From positions 1-64,000 of the forward strand of contig CAKSZH010000005.1 in NCBI GenBank assembly GCA_934525675.1: DNA of 64,000 nt, given 5' to 3'. A program made the translations under genes and the position numbers. Below, piece after piece: positions 1 to 7,624 of the stretch; the first letter of the stretch is position 1, and every line of letters begins with the position of its first letter. The stretch is from an uncultured Eubacteriales bacterium. Its GTDB lineage: Bacteria; Bacillota; Clostridia; Oscillospirales; CAG-272. The notes beneath the pieces were generated by a model. That model did no database searches, was not told where the DNA came from, and was given only the letters and a program-made list of their open reading frames with translations.

Positions 1-201
1 CGCAAGCCCGGTACGGGTTGCGTGAAGATGATAAACGACCACCTCTACGAGGGCAGATTTTCCCCGCGCGTGAACGGCAAACGAATTGCCAAAAATATCT
101 ACGCCACCACACGGGAGGAGTGCGAGGAAAAGCTTGCAGAGTTGATAAAAATGATGAAAGCGGAAATCTTGGAGATGAAAAAGCAAGCGAGGAACGCATA
201 A
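1..201 (+). CDS. C-terminal part of a mobile-element integrase/recombinase-associated protein (partial)
   Basis: The reading frame is open from base 1 to a TAA at 199-201, so the start lies outside the window. The 66 visible residues include GCVKMINDHLYEGRFSP, KRIAKNIYATTREECEEKL and a lysine/glutamate-rich end. This resembles the AP2-like, arm-binding type segment found in integrases and recombinase-associated proteins of Clostridia conjugative elements. That assignment is from memory of the family and cannot be checked here. The gene ends 7 bases before a strong hairpin. It supports reading the left end of the window as the edge of an integrated element, with the AT-rich operon that follows as its cargo. 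Confidence 0.5.
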   Translation, partial: RKPGTGCVKMINDHLYEGRFSPRVNGKRIAKNIYATTREECEEKLAELIKMMKAEILEMKKQARNA

Positions 202-207
202 TGATAG

Positions 208-238
208 AGGGCTGACCAAGTTGGTCAGCCCTTAAAAA
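208..238 (+). terminator. Rho-independent terminator after the mobile-element gene
   Basis: A near-perfect inverted repeat (208-219 with 221-232, AGGGCTGACCAA and its complement) lies just after the TAA at 199-201 and is followed by a short A/T-rich tract. It could also stop leftward transcription from the ADP-ribosylation operon, whose last stop codon is at 311. Confidence 0.75.
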
Positions 239-242
239 TTGC

Positions 243-274
243 GGTGCAGTAGGCAAAGGGTGCAGTAGGCAAAG
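243..274. repeat. Perfect tandem repeat, 2 x 16 bp
   Basis: GGTGCAGTAGGCAAAG occurs at 243-258 and again directly at 259-274. It sits between the mobile-element gene end and the end of the ADP-ribosylglycohydrolase gene. Its function is unknown; it may be an integrase arm site or a duplication from repair. Confidence 0.8.
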
Positions 275-310
275 AAAGATATTTTTAATTCTGTCAAGCG
301 AACAAATGAT

Positions 311-1849
311 CTAACAAAGCATATCTGAAATCAATTTTACAATATCAAATTCCACTTTAAGAACTATAGATACATATTCGCAATCAAAGTTATTACTTGC
401 CAACGCTTGAATAATTTGAACCACCTTCTTAAAAGTAATCCGACTTAATCTGCGATCTGTCATAATAAAGTTTATAGCTTCAGGAGATAAGTGTATTTTA
501 GGCATAGACGGAATAATTTTGTTAGAATCATTGGAAATCCTCGATGCGTTTGAATCAGCCACTTTTGACATGCGCACATAGTCTTTAAAATACATGGTTT
601 GTCCAAGTAGGGTGTGAACTTTAGTAATGATAATTTTTCCAGATGCTCCACTGGGGATTTCATATGTTTTTTCTGTGTAAAACTTTCCTATAGGTGAACT
701 ATATAGTTCTTGGCGATTATTATCCACATCAGAAATGCGTTTAGAAGCTGCTTGCATATCATCCGAAAGAAGAATTTCTGCAACATTTAGGAAACAATTG
801 TAATCTTGGAGCATACGCCATTCCACAGGAATCCAAGTTGTTCCGCGTAACATTCCAAGAAGCCCTCCGGTTATGCACGCAATCGTATCGGTATCTATTC
901 CCACCGTGTAAGCTGCAACTTTAATTCCAAGTAAAGGATTGTTAGCATATTTTGATGTCAAATATAGTGAAGTTAAAACAGCTACATCCCCAGCTCCATT
1001 TTCTTTATCAAAACATTTTAATCCAGTTAAAACGGTCTTATCGTTTACTAACAAGCCCTTTTTTATTGAGTTATTAATAAAAGCAAGCTGATCGACCATG
1101 TTTTGAACGCATTCATACCAAACTTCCATATAATTATAATCAAGATGGAGATCCTTAGATGTTTCCCATTCCGTTGGGGCAACATATTCACGATACCGTC
1201 CCCACACAGGTGAATTCTCGATAATGATATTAATTAGTTCGCCATACTGTAGGATATCCTTTTTTTGCAATATAGTATGCAGGGCAAACGCATAACATGT
1301 CGCACCAAGTATTGCGCGAGGATGACCATGGGTAATAATACTGTTGGCAAAAACATCATCCAATAATTGTTCAACATTCTTAGAATTAGCGTGTGCAATC
1401 ACGTGAGGGAGGATACGCATTGCAGCACCATTACCCCCAGCATTATAATAATCTTTGGCTGAACTGCTCATCCAAGGGAAGTGATGGTCTCTATAATTTT
1501 TAGCCGCCCTTTTTATCGCATTTCCTCCACCTCGTTCATATTTTAACCAATACGGTAGTTCCTTAAATGAAAAATATTCCTTCCAACCATACCCAGAGAT
1601 AATACTACGGGATACCGCTAAAATCATTTGAGTATCGTCGCTATATTCACCAGCCAAAACGGTCTCACTATGACTCCAATAACGACCGCCACTTTTTCTA
1701 TTCCAATTAATAAAATGACCGTCTCCCATTGACAAATTGTTTTGAACATTTCTAGCTCTAAATTCATAAGGCCATCCTAATGAATCTCCTATAGCAGAGG
1801 CAAGCAACGCTCCTGTGCATTTTTCATGTATCGAGGGAATATTACTCAC
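311..1849 (-). CDS. ADP-ribosylglycohydrolase (DraG/ARH fold), putative antitoxin of the DarT-like enzyme
   Basis: The 512-residue protein has family hallmarks: GALLASAIGDSLGWPYEF near the N-terminus, GEYSDDTQMILAVSRSI near residue 70, HGHPRAILGA near 170 and GIDTDTIACITGGLLG near 315. The paired acidic motifs are the di-metal ligands of ADP-ribosylglycohydrolases, which hydrolyse ADP-ribose from modified targets. The start is GTG at 1849, overlapping the stop of the DarT-like gene by 4 bases (GTGA), so the two are translationally coupled. About 130 residues at the C-terminus lie beyond the usual catalytic fold and were not recognised. Base composition is far more AT-rich than the chromosome to the right. 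By analogy with DarT-DarG, where a macrodomain removes the mark, I infer that this enzyme reverses the neighbour's modification. Confidence 0.85.
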   Translation of the reverse strand: MSNIPSIHEKCTGALLASAIGDSLGWPYEFRARNVQNNLSMGDGHFINWNRKSGGRYWSHSETVLAGEYSDDTQMILAVSRSIISGYGWKEYFSFKELPYWLKYERGGGNAIKRAAKNYRDHHFPWMSSSAKDYYNAGGNGAAMRILPHVIAHANSKNVEQLLDDVFANSIITHGHPRAILGATCYAFALHTILQKKDILQYGELINIIIENSPVWGRYREYVAPTEWETSKDLHLDYNYMEVWYECVQNMVDQLAFINNSIKKGLLVNDKTVLTGLKCFDKENGAGDVAVLTSLYLTSKYANNPLLGIKVAAYTVGIDTDTIACITGGLLGMLRGTTWIPVEWRMLQDYNCFLNVAEILLSDDMQAASKRISDVDNNRQELYSSPIGKFYTEKTYEIPSGASGKIIITKVHTLLGQTMYFKDYVRMSKVADSNASRISNDSNKIIPSMPKIHLSPEAINFIMTDRRLSRITFKKVVQIIQALASNNFDCEYVSIVLKVEFDIVKLISDMLC

Positions 1850-2526
1850 GCTAATTCCTCCTTAACTGTTAATTTGGTTTCTGCTGGCCGTATGCCTGCT
1901 CGAATACTGCTACTCCAATTTGGATTTAATACGTCAGGAGCTATATAAATAGGCAAAGGCTTCTTTTCATATGTGCGAATAATTGAATGAACTTGTTGAG
2001 CCATGGTCTCATTGCAAACTGCTATTCCACTAAAGAAGCTGTAAGGAATATTATCTCTTATCAATATTTCTGATTGATCATCAGTAGGGCAACACTGCAA
2101 CATTTTGGGATATCTAACGCGATTCACTATATTTGGCGAGGAATATAAGTCACATATTTTACTTTCGTCACTTAAAATATGAGCCCCACAATGTGTTGCC
2201 GCGTTACAGGGACAGAACTTTACATCACGGTAGTTGAGTATATCTAAATCAATATAGATCGTTACCCAATCACGAAAAACGTGATCTGCGTCTCTTTGCT
2301 GAGCTCGGCGTAAATACCACGAGTTAGGATATTCAATAGAACAACAAACGTAATCCAATTCGCCATCGTATCGTTCTGGATCTTTCTGATCCTTCACATC
2401 CGGTCTAATAGCTGTCGAGGAAACAATGCCATCATCAGAAAGAAGAATATGGGTTAAGTCTTTAAGCTTTGTAAAATGACAAAGTCGAGTAACTCCCCGA
2501 TTCAAAAGATAATTTAAGCAACTCAT
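1846..2526 (-). CDS. DarT-like (DUF4433) ADP-ribosyltransferase
   Basis: The 226-residue protein resembles the DarT/DUF4433 family, which ADP-ribosylates thymidine in single-stranded DNA using NAD. Visible marks are CHFTKLKDLTHIL near the N-terminus (His17, expected NAD contact), an Arg- and Tyr-rich segment at 52-75, and DQSEILIRDNIP at about 150-161, where Glu153 fits the catalytic glutamate of the family's E-x-L-(I/V) strand. The ATG at 2526 overlaps the helicase stop (ATGA), and its own stop overlaps the next start. It lies between a helicase and an ADP-ribosylglycohydrolase, as expected for a toxin with a partner and a reversing enzyme. The target base is unknown; an RNA or protein substrate is possible. 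Confidence 0.75.
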   Translation of the reverse strand: MSCLNYLLNRGVTRLCHFTKLKDLTHILLSDDGIVSSTAIRPDVKDQKDPERYDGELDYVCCSIEYPNSWYLRRAQQRDADHVFRDWVTIYIDLDILNYRDVKFCPCNAATHCGAHILSDESKICDLYSSPNIVNRVRYPKMLQCCPTDDQSEILIRDNIPYSFFSGIAVCNETMAQQVHSIIRTYEKKPLPIYIAPDVLNPNWSSSIRAGIRPAETKLTVKEELA

Positions 2527-3947
2527 AACATAGTTTCTCCGTTGATGATTTGATAATTAGACGATGTAGAGGGGAATAGCCGAGATAGCTGACCATGATA
2601 AGACATAAACAAACCATACTTAGATCTTGTAACAGCCACGTACAAAAGTTTCAATTCACTTGCCAAAGCACTTCTTTGATCCGCAGATGAGTTAATAGTT
2701 TCAGAATCCGGATAAGCCCCTTCATTAAGAAACGGTATAAAAACATTTTCGAACTCTAATCCTTTGGCTGCATGAAATGTACTTAAATAAACTCCCTTTA
2801 CAGAAGCAAATCCAGCTTGGTCTTTATCGATGATAGTCGCGTGAACACCTTTTTGAGACAGTTTCATACGCAGCAAGTCAATGGTCGCTCGGTTCCGGCA
2901 AATAATAACATTGGACATTGTATCAATGCTGTCTTTTATTTGAGATACAAGCCATATTATTTCACTGATTTCGTTTTTGAATTCAATTAAAACAGGGGCT
3001 GGTCCTTCAGCAATATTTTCCGCGGGAGAGATTAAGTCTTCTTTACTATCCCAATAATCGCTGTTTGTAATGTCCTTGGCGAATGCCGAAATGTTGGATG
3101 GGTTTCTATAATTTCTATCGAAACGCCAGATTTTATTTTCTCCAACTTGAATACCCGAGTCCCTCCACGAAAGGCGAGAACCGTATATTTGTTGAGCAAC
3201 ATCGCCAAAAAACGAAAAAGATCCTGTTTTAGCAGCAGCTATAGTGAGTGTTTTAATCATCATGGGAGAGAAATCTTGCCCCTCGTCTACAATGATGTGA
3301 TCATATCTGCGATCATCGGTATCATTAAGTAATTCGTGATATGCATAGTAGGCCAAATCATCCCAGTCATACATATATCCAGCATCAGAACGTAAGCCTT
3401 TATATGTTTCAAACACTTCATAAAACCATCTACGGTTCTCACGCTTTATGTTAGCTGACGCTCGACCTATACGCTCTGCAGCTACATAATCTTCAAGAGA
3501 GTCAAAACCAAAGTTTTGGATAAATGTTATCTCGTCCAAAAATACAGCACAAGGTCGTTTAAGCGTCGATTCTGTTGGGTTCAAAGCACTAACTTTTTGT
3601 AATGCTTTTTCGATATATTGTGCTTTTGATTGCGGTGACAAAATGCCATTATATGGAGGCATTTTCCCACGACTGTTAAGATAACCTCTTGCAAACTTGT
3701 GAAAATTTTCTATTGTAAGGTTTCTCTTATGACTCGCTAAAATTCTTTCCATATATTGCACAAGCGCACCGTTGAACGTAACAACAAGAACATTAGGAGA
3801 ATTGGGCATGTTAGACAACCCTAATGCTCTTAACAAAGCCATTGTTGTTTTTCCGCTGCCTGCTGTACCCAAAACGACAGTGTGCCCATGAGGTGGCAGT
3901 GCCAATACTTCCGTTTGCTTGCCTTCGGGATTTATATTACCAAGCAT
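2523..3947 (-). CDS. Compact UvrD/Rep-like superfamily 1 helicase
   Basis: The 474-residue SF1 helicase has Walker A GTAGSGKTT (about residue 28), motif II VDEGQDFSP, motif IV-like RFDRNYRNPSNI, motif V STFHAAKGLEF and motif VI LLYVAVTRSK. It is shorter than UvrD (about 700 residues) and resembles the compact helicases with a UvrD_C_2 domain that often sit in accessory loci. The ATG at 3947 is preceded by GGAGG. It is the first gene of the AT-rich operon and overlaps the DarT-like gene by 4 bases. I infer that it loads on or exposes single-stranded DNA for the transferase, or senses phage replication; neither role is shown by the sequence. Confidence 0.85.
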   Translation of the reverse strand: MLGNINPEGKQTEVLALPPHGHTVVLGTAGSGKTTMALLRALGLSNMPNSPNVLVVTFNGALVQYMERILASHKRNLTIENFHKFARGYLNSRGKMPPYNGILSPQSKAQYIEKALQKVSALNPTESTLKRPCAVFLDEITFIQNFGFDSLEDYVAAERIGRASANIKRENRRWFYEVFETYKGLRSDAGYMYDWDDLAYYAYHELLNDTDDRRYDHIIVDEGQDFSPMMIKTLTIAAAKTGSFSFFGDVAQQIYGSRLSWRDSGIQVGENKIWRFDRNYRNPSNISAFAKDITNSDYWDSKEDLISPAENIAEGPAPVLIEFKNEISEIIWLVSQIKDSIDTMSNVIICRNRATIDLLRMKLSQKGVHATIIDKDQAGFASVKGVYLSTFHAAKGLEFENVFIPFLNEGAYPDSETINSSADQRSALASELKLLYVAVTRSKYGLFMSYHGQLSRLFPSTSSNYQIINGETML

Positions 3948-3990
3948 ATTTTTCCTCCAATCATTCTATCGTTTTGCTGTTCAAATAGAG

Positions 3991-4015
3991 AAAAACCGCA
4001 GAGATTACCCTGCGG
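3991..4015 (-). terminator. Terminator downstream of tRNA-Pro
   Basis: On the minus strand a 6-bp stem (4015-4010 with 4001-3996) is followed by five T residues. It lies between the tRNA-Pro 3' end and the helicase start, so it probably ends the tRNA transcript. Confidence 0.55.
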
Positions 4016-4075
4016 CTTTGATTTGCGGTCAAAACCGCGATTTGTGGTACTCAAATGCCTTATGAATACCGAATT

Positions 4076-4151
4076 TGGTCGGAGTGGCCGGATTCGAACC
4101 GACGGCATCGAAGTCCCAAACTTCGCGCGCTACCAGCTGCGCCACACCCCG
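4076..4151 (-). tRNA. tRNA-Pro (anticodon TGG), CCA encoded
   Basis: On the minus strand the gene starts CGGGGTGTGGCGCAGC and ends in discriminator A plus CCA. The anticodon stem is CGAAG/CTTCG around the loop TTTGGGA, giving anticodon TGG. The T-arm GTCGG-TTCGAAT-CCGGC closes with one G-T pair, and the acceptor stem also has one G-T wobble. No convincing promoter lies directly upstream. The consensus tRNA promoter instead lies upstream of a truncated copy 160 bp away. The unusual wobble and the duplicated 5' half suggest that the gene was re-formed by integration of an element. Confidence 0.93.
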
Positions 4152-4311
4152 ATTGGTGAAAATATTCAGTTTTTGGGTCAAATCCGTAAGTGGTCAAATC
4201 TGTGGTCAAAAGTTTTTTGCCGAAACACACGGCGGCGGAAAAGCGAGGAAACGCGAGAAAAACGGAGATTTTGCGAGCTTTCGGCGGTCGGCTTATGAGG
4301 CGGTCACACGC
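4152..4311. other. Element-end remnant with repeated GGTCAAA motifs between two tRNA-Pro copies
   Basis: This 160-bp stretch separates the intact tRNA from the truncated copy. It carries GGTCAAA three times (about 4176, 4192 and 4203), and a related GCGGTCAAAA lies on the other side of the tRNA near 4026. Short repeats like these beside a tRNA are typical of integrase arm-binding sites. No gene is visible. I read it as the scar or end of an integrative element. Confidence 0.5.
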
Positions 4312-4349
4312 TCCCAAACTTCGCGCGCTACCAGCTGCGCCACACCCCG
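4312..4349 (-). pseudogene. Truncated tRNA-Pro copy (5' 38 nt only)
   Basis: This is an exact 38-bp copy of positions 4114-4151. It runs from the tRNA 5' end through the anticodon loop (TTTGGGA), then diverges. It lacks the 3' half of the anticodon arm, the T-arm and the 3' acceptor strand, so it cannot be a working tRNA. The match begins exactly at the mature 5' end and stops at the anticodon loop, which fits recombination inside the tRNA gene. Confidence 0.85.
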
Positions 4350-4359
4350 GAACAGTATT

Positions 4360-4388
4360 ATTATAAACACCGCCCGGCGGTTTGTCAA
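4360..4388 (-). promoter_or_regulatory. Consensus sigma-70 promoter of the tRNA-Pro gene
   Basis: On the minus strand TTGACA (4388-4383), a 17-nt spacer and TATAAT (4365-4360) lie 10 bp before the 5' end of the truncated tRNA copy. It is probably the native tRNA promoter, now attached to the broken copy. Confidence 0.8.
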
Positions 4389-4552
4389 GGGTAAATGTGG
4401 TGTTGCCCCGGTATTCTTTGAGGCTTGTTGTTTGAGTTGCCGGAAGCGCAAGGGTCGGCTTGCGCGGCGGTTCTTGCCGACTTCCGCTACGCATATAGTA
4501 CCCTGAAAGGCGATTGACGCAGACGGCTGTCGTCGGTGCGGAGGTGCGAAAA

Positions 4553-7282
4553 ATGGTTTCGGTAAAGGTGAGGGTAAAAGAGGAAAAAGTGACGGACGCT
4601 GTTCCCGGGCGGGAAGGAGCGACGGGAGGACGCCCGCCGGTGTTCCCGGATCCTTCCGGCAGCGGGTTGACGTCGACGGAGGCGGAACGCGCGCGGAGAG
4701 AACACGGTGCCAACCAACTCAGTGAAAAGAAGCAGGAGAGTTTCCTTAAAAAATTTGTCGGCAATTTCCGCGATCCGGTGATCCGCGTGCTTCTGGTCGC
4801 GCTGATCGTCAACCTGTTTCTCATGTTCCGCGGGGCGGACTATCTGGAAACCATCGGTATCGGCGCGGCGGTGTTTCTTGCAACGCTCATTTCCACGCTG
4901 TCGGAATACGGGTCGGAAAAGGCGTTCCGGCGGCTGTCCGGGGAAAGCGAAAAGGTACTTTGCAGGGTCCTCCGGGACGGACGGGTGACGCGTCTGCCGA
5001 TCGCGGACATTGTAGTCGGCGATACGGTTCTGCTCGGTGCGGGTGACCTGATTCCCGCGGACGGATACCTCCTTTCCGGTCGGCTCGGCGTGGATCAGAG
5101 CTCCATGACGGGCGAGGGCAGGGAAGCGGAAAAACTTCCGGCTGACGGGCGCGTGCTTTCGCCGTCAGAAAAAAACGCGGTCTTCCGCGGGTGCACGGTA
5201 CTCACGGGCGAGGGGCGGATGGAGGTCGCCAAAGTCGGCGATGCGACCTTCCTTGGCGGAATTTCAAGGGAGATTCAGCTTGAGACGCGCGAAAGCCCGC
5301 TCCGCGTGCGCCTCATCAGACTTGCAAAGCAGATCACGGTACTCGGTTATACGGCGGCGGTGCTGGTCGGACTTGTTTACCTCGTCAATGCGTTTGTGCT
5401 GGACAGCGGACTGCGCTCCGATGTGATCCTCATGAAGCTCGCAACGCCGGAATATGTGCTTTCCAACCTGTTCCGTGCGTTCACTCTTGGACTGACCGTG
5501 GTGGTCATGGCAGTCCCGGAGGGGCTTCCCATGATGGTTGCAGTGGTGCTTTCCGCGAACATCCGCAAAATGATGCGGGATCAGGTGCTGGTACGCAAGG
5601 CGGTCGGAATTGAGGCGGCGGGAAGCATGAACGTGCTGTTCACCGACAAAACGGGTACGCTCACCGAGGGGAAGCTCCGCGTGACGGGGCTTCTTACAGG
5701 TGACTGCCGGAATTTGCCGCCCGACGCGTCCGCAGGGGAGGTGTACCGCCTCTTTGCCCTGTCAGCCTTCTGCAACACCTCGGCGGAGCGGGGAGAGGAA
5801 AACGGGAAACCGGCGGCTGTCGGCGGGAATACCACCGATCGGGCGCTGCTTTCCGCGGTTCTCGGCGGGGAGTATCCCAAGGGTGTCCGGGTCGGCAACC
5901 GCATTCCGTTTGACAGCGACCGCAAGTATTCCGCGGCGGAGATCCACGGGGCATATGAAATGACACTTGTCAAGGGCGCGCCGGAAAAACTGCTTCCCTA
6001 TGTCCGGCAGTACATCGGGACGGACGGGAAACGGTATCCGTTTCATTCCGGGCGTTTCCGGGAGGAATGCCGATGCATTGCTTCTGCCGGGAAACGGCTG
6101 ATTGCCATAGCCTGCCGGGACGGGGAGCTTTCCGGAGACGATGATTTCCGGACGCTTTCGCTCATCGCTGTGGCAATCCTCGAGGACCGGGTGCGTCCCG
6201 AGGTACCCGGCGCGGTCAGGGAGCTGCGCGGCGCTGGGATCCACACGGTGATGGTGACGGGAGACGGCAAGGATACCGCAATGGCGGTCGCCCGCGCCTG
6301 CGGAATTCTTTCGGGGAAAACCGACCTCTGTCTTGACAGCCGCGAGCTTGCCGCGATGTCCGATATGGCGCTCCGGGAAGCGCTCCCGCGGCTTGCCGTT
6401 GTTGCGCGCGCCCTGCCGGCGGACAAAAGCCGGCTTGTCCGCATTGCCGGGGAGAACGGTATGGTGGTCGGTATGACGGGTGACGGGATCAACGACGCAC
6501 CCGCGCTCCGTGCCGCCGATGTGGGCTTTGCCATGGGGGACGGCACTTATGTTGCCAAGGAGGCGGGGGATATCGTCATTCTCGACAACAATCTTGCTTC
6601 CATCGTGCGCGCGGTGCTGTACGGCAGGACGATTTTCAAGAGTATCCGCAAATTCATCACGCTCCAGCTCACCATGAACTTCTGCGCGGTCGGCGTTTCC
6701 ATGCTGGGACCTTTCCTCGGGGTGGATGAACCGGTGACTGTGGTGCAGATGCTCTGGATCAACATGATCATGGATACCCTCGGCGGACTGGCGTTTGCGG
6801 GAGAGGCGCCGCTCGCGTCTTACATGAAGGAAAAGCCGAAGCGGCGTGACGAGCCGATTCTCAACCGGTATATGGCGGGGGAAATTATCTGGCTCGGCGG
6901 ATTTACGGTCGCCATGTGTATGGCGTTTCTGCGGCTTCCTGCCCTCACCTCCCGGTTCCGCGCGTCAAAGGACGGGATCTGCCTGCTGACGGCGTTCTTC
7001 GCGCTCTTCATCTTTTCCTCGGTCTTCAACTGCTTCAATGCCCGCACCGACCGGCTCCGGCTTTTTGCGGGACTGGGAAAAAACAAGGTGTTTCTCGGTA
7101 TCATGGCGGCGATCCTCGCCATTCAGATCGGCTTTGTGTACTTCGGCGGGACAGTCCTCCGCACCGTTCCTCTGACAGGAAAAGAACTTCTTTTGGTGTT
7201 TGTTCTGTCGCTCGGCGTTTTCCCGGTGGAGTTTCTCCGGAAGCTGTTCAGACGAATGCGCGGGAGGTCCGACGGGTACTGA
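4553..7282 (+). CDS. Calcium-translocating P-type ATPase, PMCA type (P2B)
   Basis: The 909-residue P-type ATPase probably exports Ca2+ from the cytoplasm. It has the actuator loop SSMTGEGREAEK, the phosphorylation motif FTDKTGTLTEGK (Asp at about 365), the hinge MTGDGINDAPALRAADVGFAMG and the M4 motif VAVPEGLP. Proline and glutamate at the M4 site fit the single-calcium P2B group. A TTG at 4514 is possible, but ATG 4553 has GGAGGTG at 4540-4546 and is preferred. The first residues resemble a cation ATPase N-terminal domain (AERARREHGANQL). The actuator loop reads TGEG where TGES is usual. It is monocistronic between the tRNA region and the riboswitch. Confidence 0.93.
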   Translation: MVSVKVRVKEEKVTDAVPGREGATGGRPPVFPDPSGSGLTSTEAERARREHGANQLSEKKQESFLKKFVGNFRDPVIRVLLVALIVNLFLMFRGADYLETIGIGAAVFLATLISTLSEYGSEKAFRRLSGESEKVLCRVLRDGRVTRLPIADIVVGDTVLLGAGDLIPADGYLLSGRLGVDQSSMTGEGREAEKLPADGRVLSPSEKNAVFRGCTVLTGEGRMEVAKVGDATFLGGISREIQLETRESPLRVRLIRLAKQITVLGYTAAVLVGLVYLVNAFVLDSGLRSDVILMKLATPEYVLSNLFRAFTLGLTVVVMAVPEGLPMMVAVVLSANIRKMMRDQVLVRKAVGIEAAGSMNVLFTDKTGTLTEGKLRVTGLLTGDCRNLPPDASAGEVYRLFALSAFCNTSAERGEENGKPAAVGGNTTDRALLSAVLGGEYPKGVRVGNRIPFDSDRKYSAAEIHGAYEMTLVKGAPEKLLPYVRQYIGTDGKRYPFHSGRFREECRCIASAGKRLIAIACRDGELSGDDDFRTLSLIAVAILEDRVRPEVPGAVRELRGAGIHTVMVTGDGKDTAMAVARACGILSGKTDLCLDSRELAAMSDMALREALPRLAVVARALPADKSRLVRIAGENGMVVGMTGDGINDAPALRAADVGFAMGDGTYVAKEAGDIVILDNNLASIVRAVLYGRTIFKSIRKFITLQLTMNFCAVGVSMLGPFLGVDEPVTVVQMLWINMIMDTLGGLAFAGEAPLASYMKEKPKRRDEPILNRYMAGEIIWLGGFTVAMCMAFLRLPALTSRFRASKDGICLLTAFFALFIFSSVFNCFNARTDRLRLFAGLGKNKVFLGIMAAILAIQIGFVYFGGTVLRTVPLTGKELLLVFVLSLGVFPVEFLRKLFRRMRGRSDGY

Positions 7283-7417
7283 TGTGCCGGAACAATATTT
7301 GCGGATGGTACGTTTCAGATTGCCCGCAAGGGAAAGATTCATTTTCAATAATAATGTAACAATTTTCATTTGCAAGAGCAAATATGAAAAAAATTTGACA
7401 AAAATCGGGGAAGCCGC

Positions 7418-7446
7418 TTGACAATGTCGAAAAAAAGTGATAACAT
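7418..7446 (+). promoter_or_regulatory. Promoter of the c-di-GMP-controlled operon
   Basis: TTGACA (7418-7423), a 17-nt spacer and TAACAT (7441-7446) place a start near 7453, just before the riboswitch aptamer. Another TTGACA at 7395-7400 has no clear -10 partner. Confidence 0.75.
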
Positions 7447-7469
7447 AAAAACAGTTATAGGAGTACGAT

Positions 7470-7557
7470 GTCCCGTTCAATTGAATATCGGCAAAACCGT
7501 CGCGAGGCGGTGACGCAAAGCCAAGGGACTTAGAGATTAAGTCAGCCCGGTTGCAAT
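7470..7557 (+). ncRNA. c-di-GMP-I riboswitch (GEMM-I)
   Basis: The conserved GEMM-I core is visible: GGCAAAACC (7490-7498), a P2 hairpin capped by a GCGA tetraloop, then GACGCAAAGCC, then a P3 hairpin (7525-7548) capped by a GAGA loop, and CCCGGTTGC at the 3' side. Two GNRA-type loops and the GCAAAGCC joint are hallmarks of the c-di-GMP-I class. The 3' strand of the aptamer base (GGTTGCAATT) is also the 5' arm of the following terminator. Ligand-stabilised aptamer should therefore block termination, which predicts an ON switch. The genes downstream make, break or bind c-di-GMP, which fits. Confidence 0.9.
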
Positions 7558-7588
7558 TTTGTACACAAAATTGCAACCTTTTCTTTTT
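7549..7588 (+). terminator. Riboswitch expression-platform terminator
   Basis: A 13-bp perfect stem (7549-7561 with 7566-7578), a TACA loop and a T-rich tail (7579-7588) lie directly after the aptamer and 37 bp before the next start codon. The 5' arm overlaps the aptamer's closing helix, so the two structures are mutually exclusive. Confidence 0.9.
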
Positions 7589-7624
7589 GCCCGGAATCCC
7601 GGCAGAATCCGCGGAGGTGCGAGG

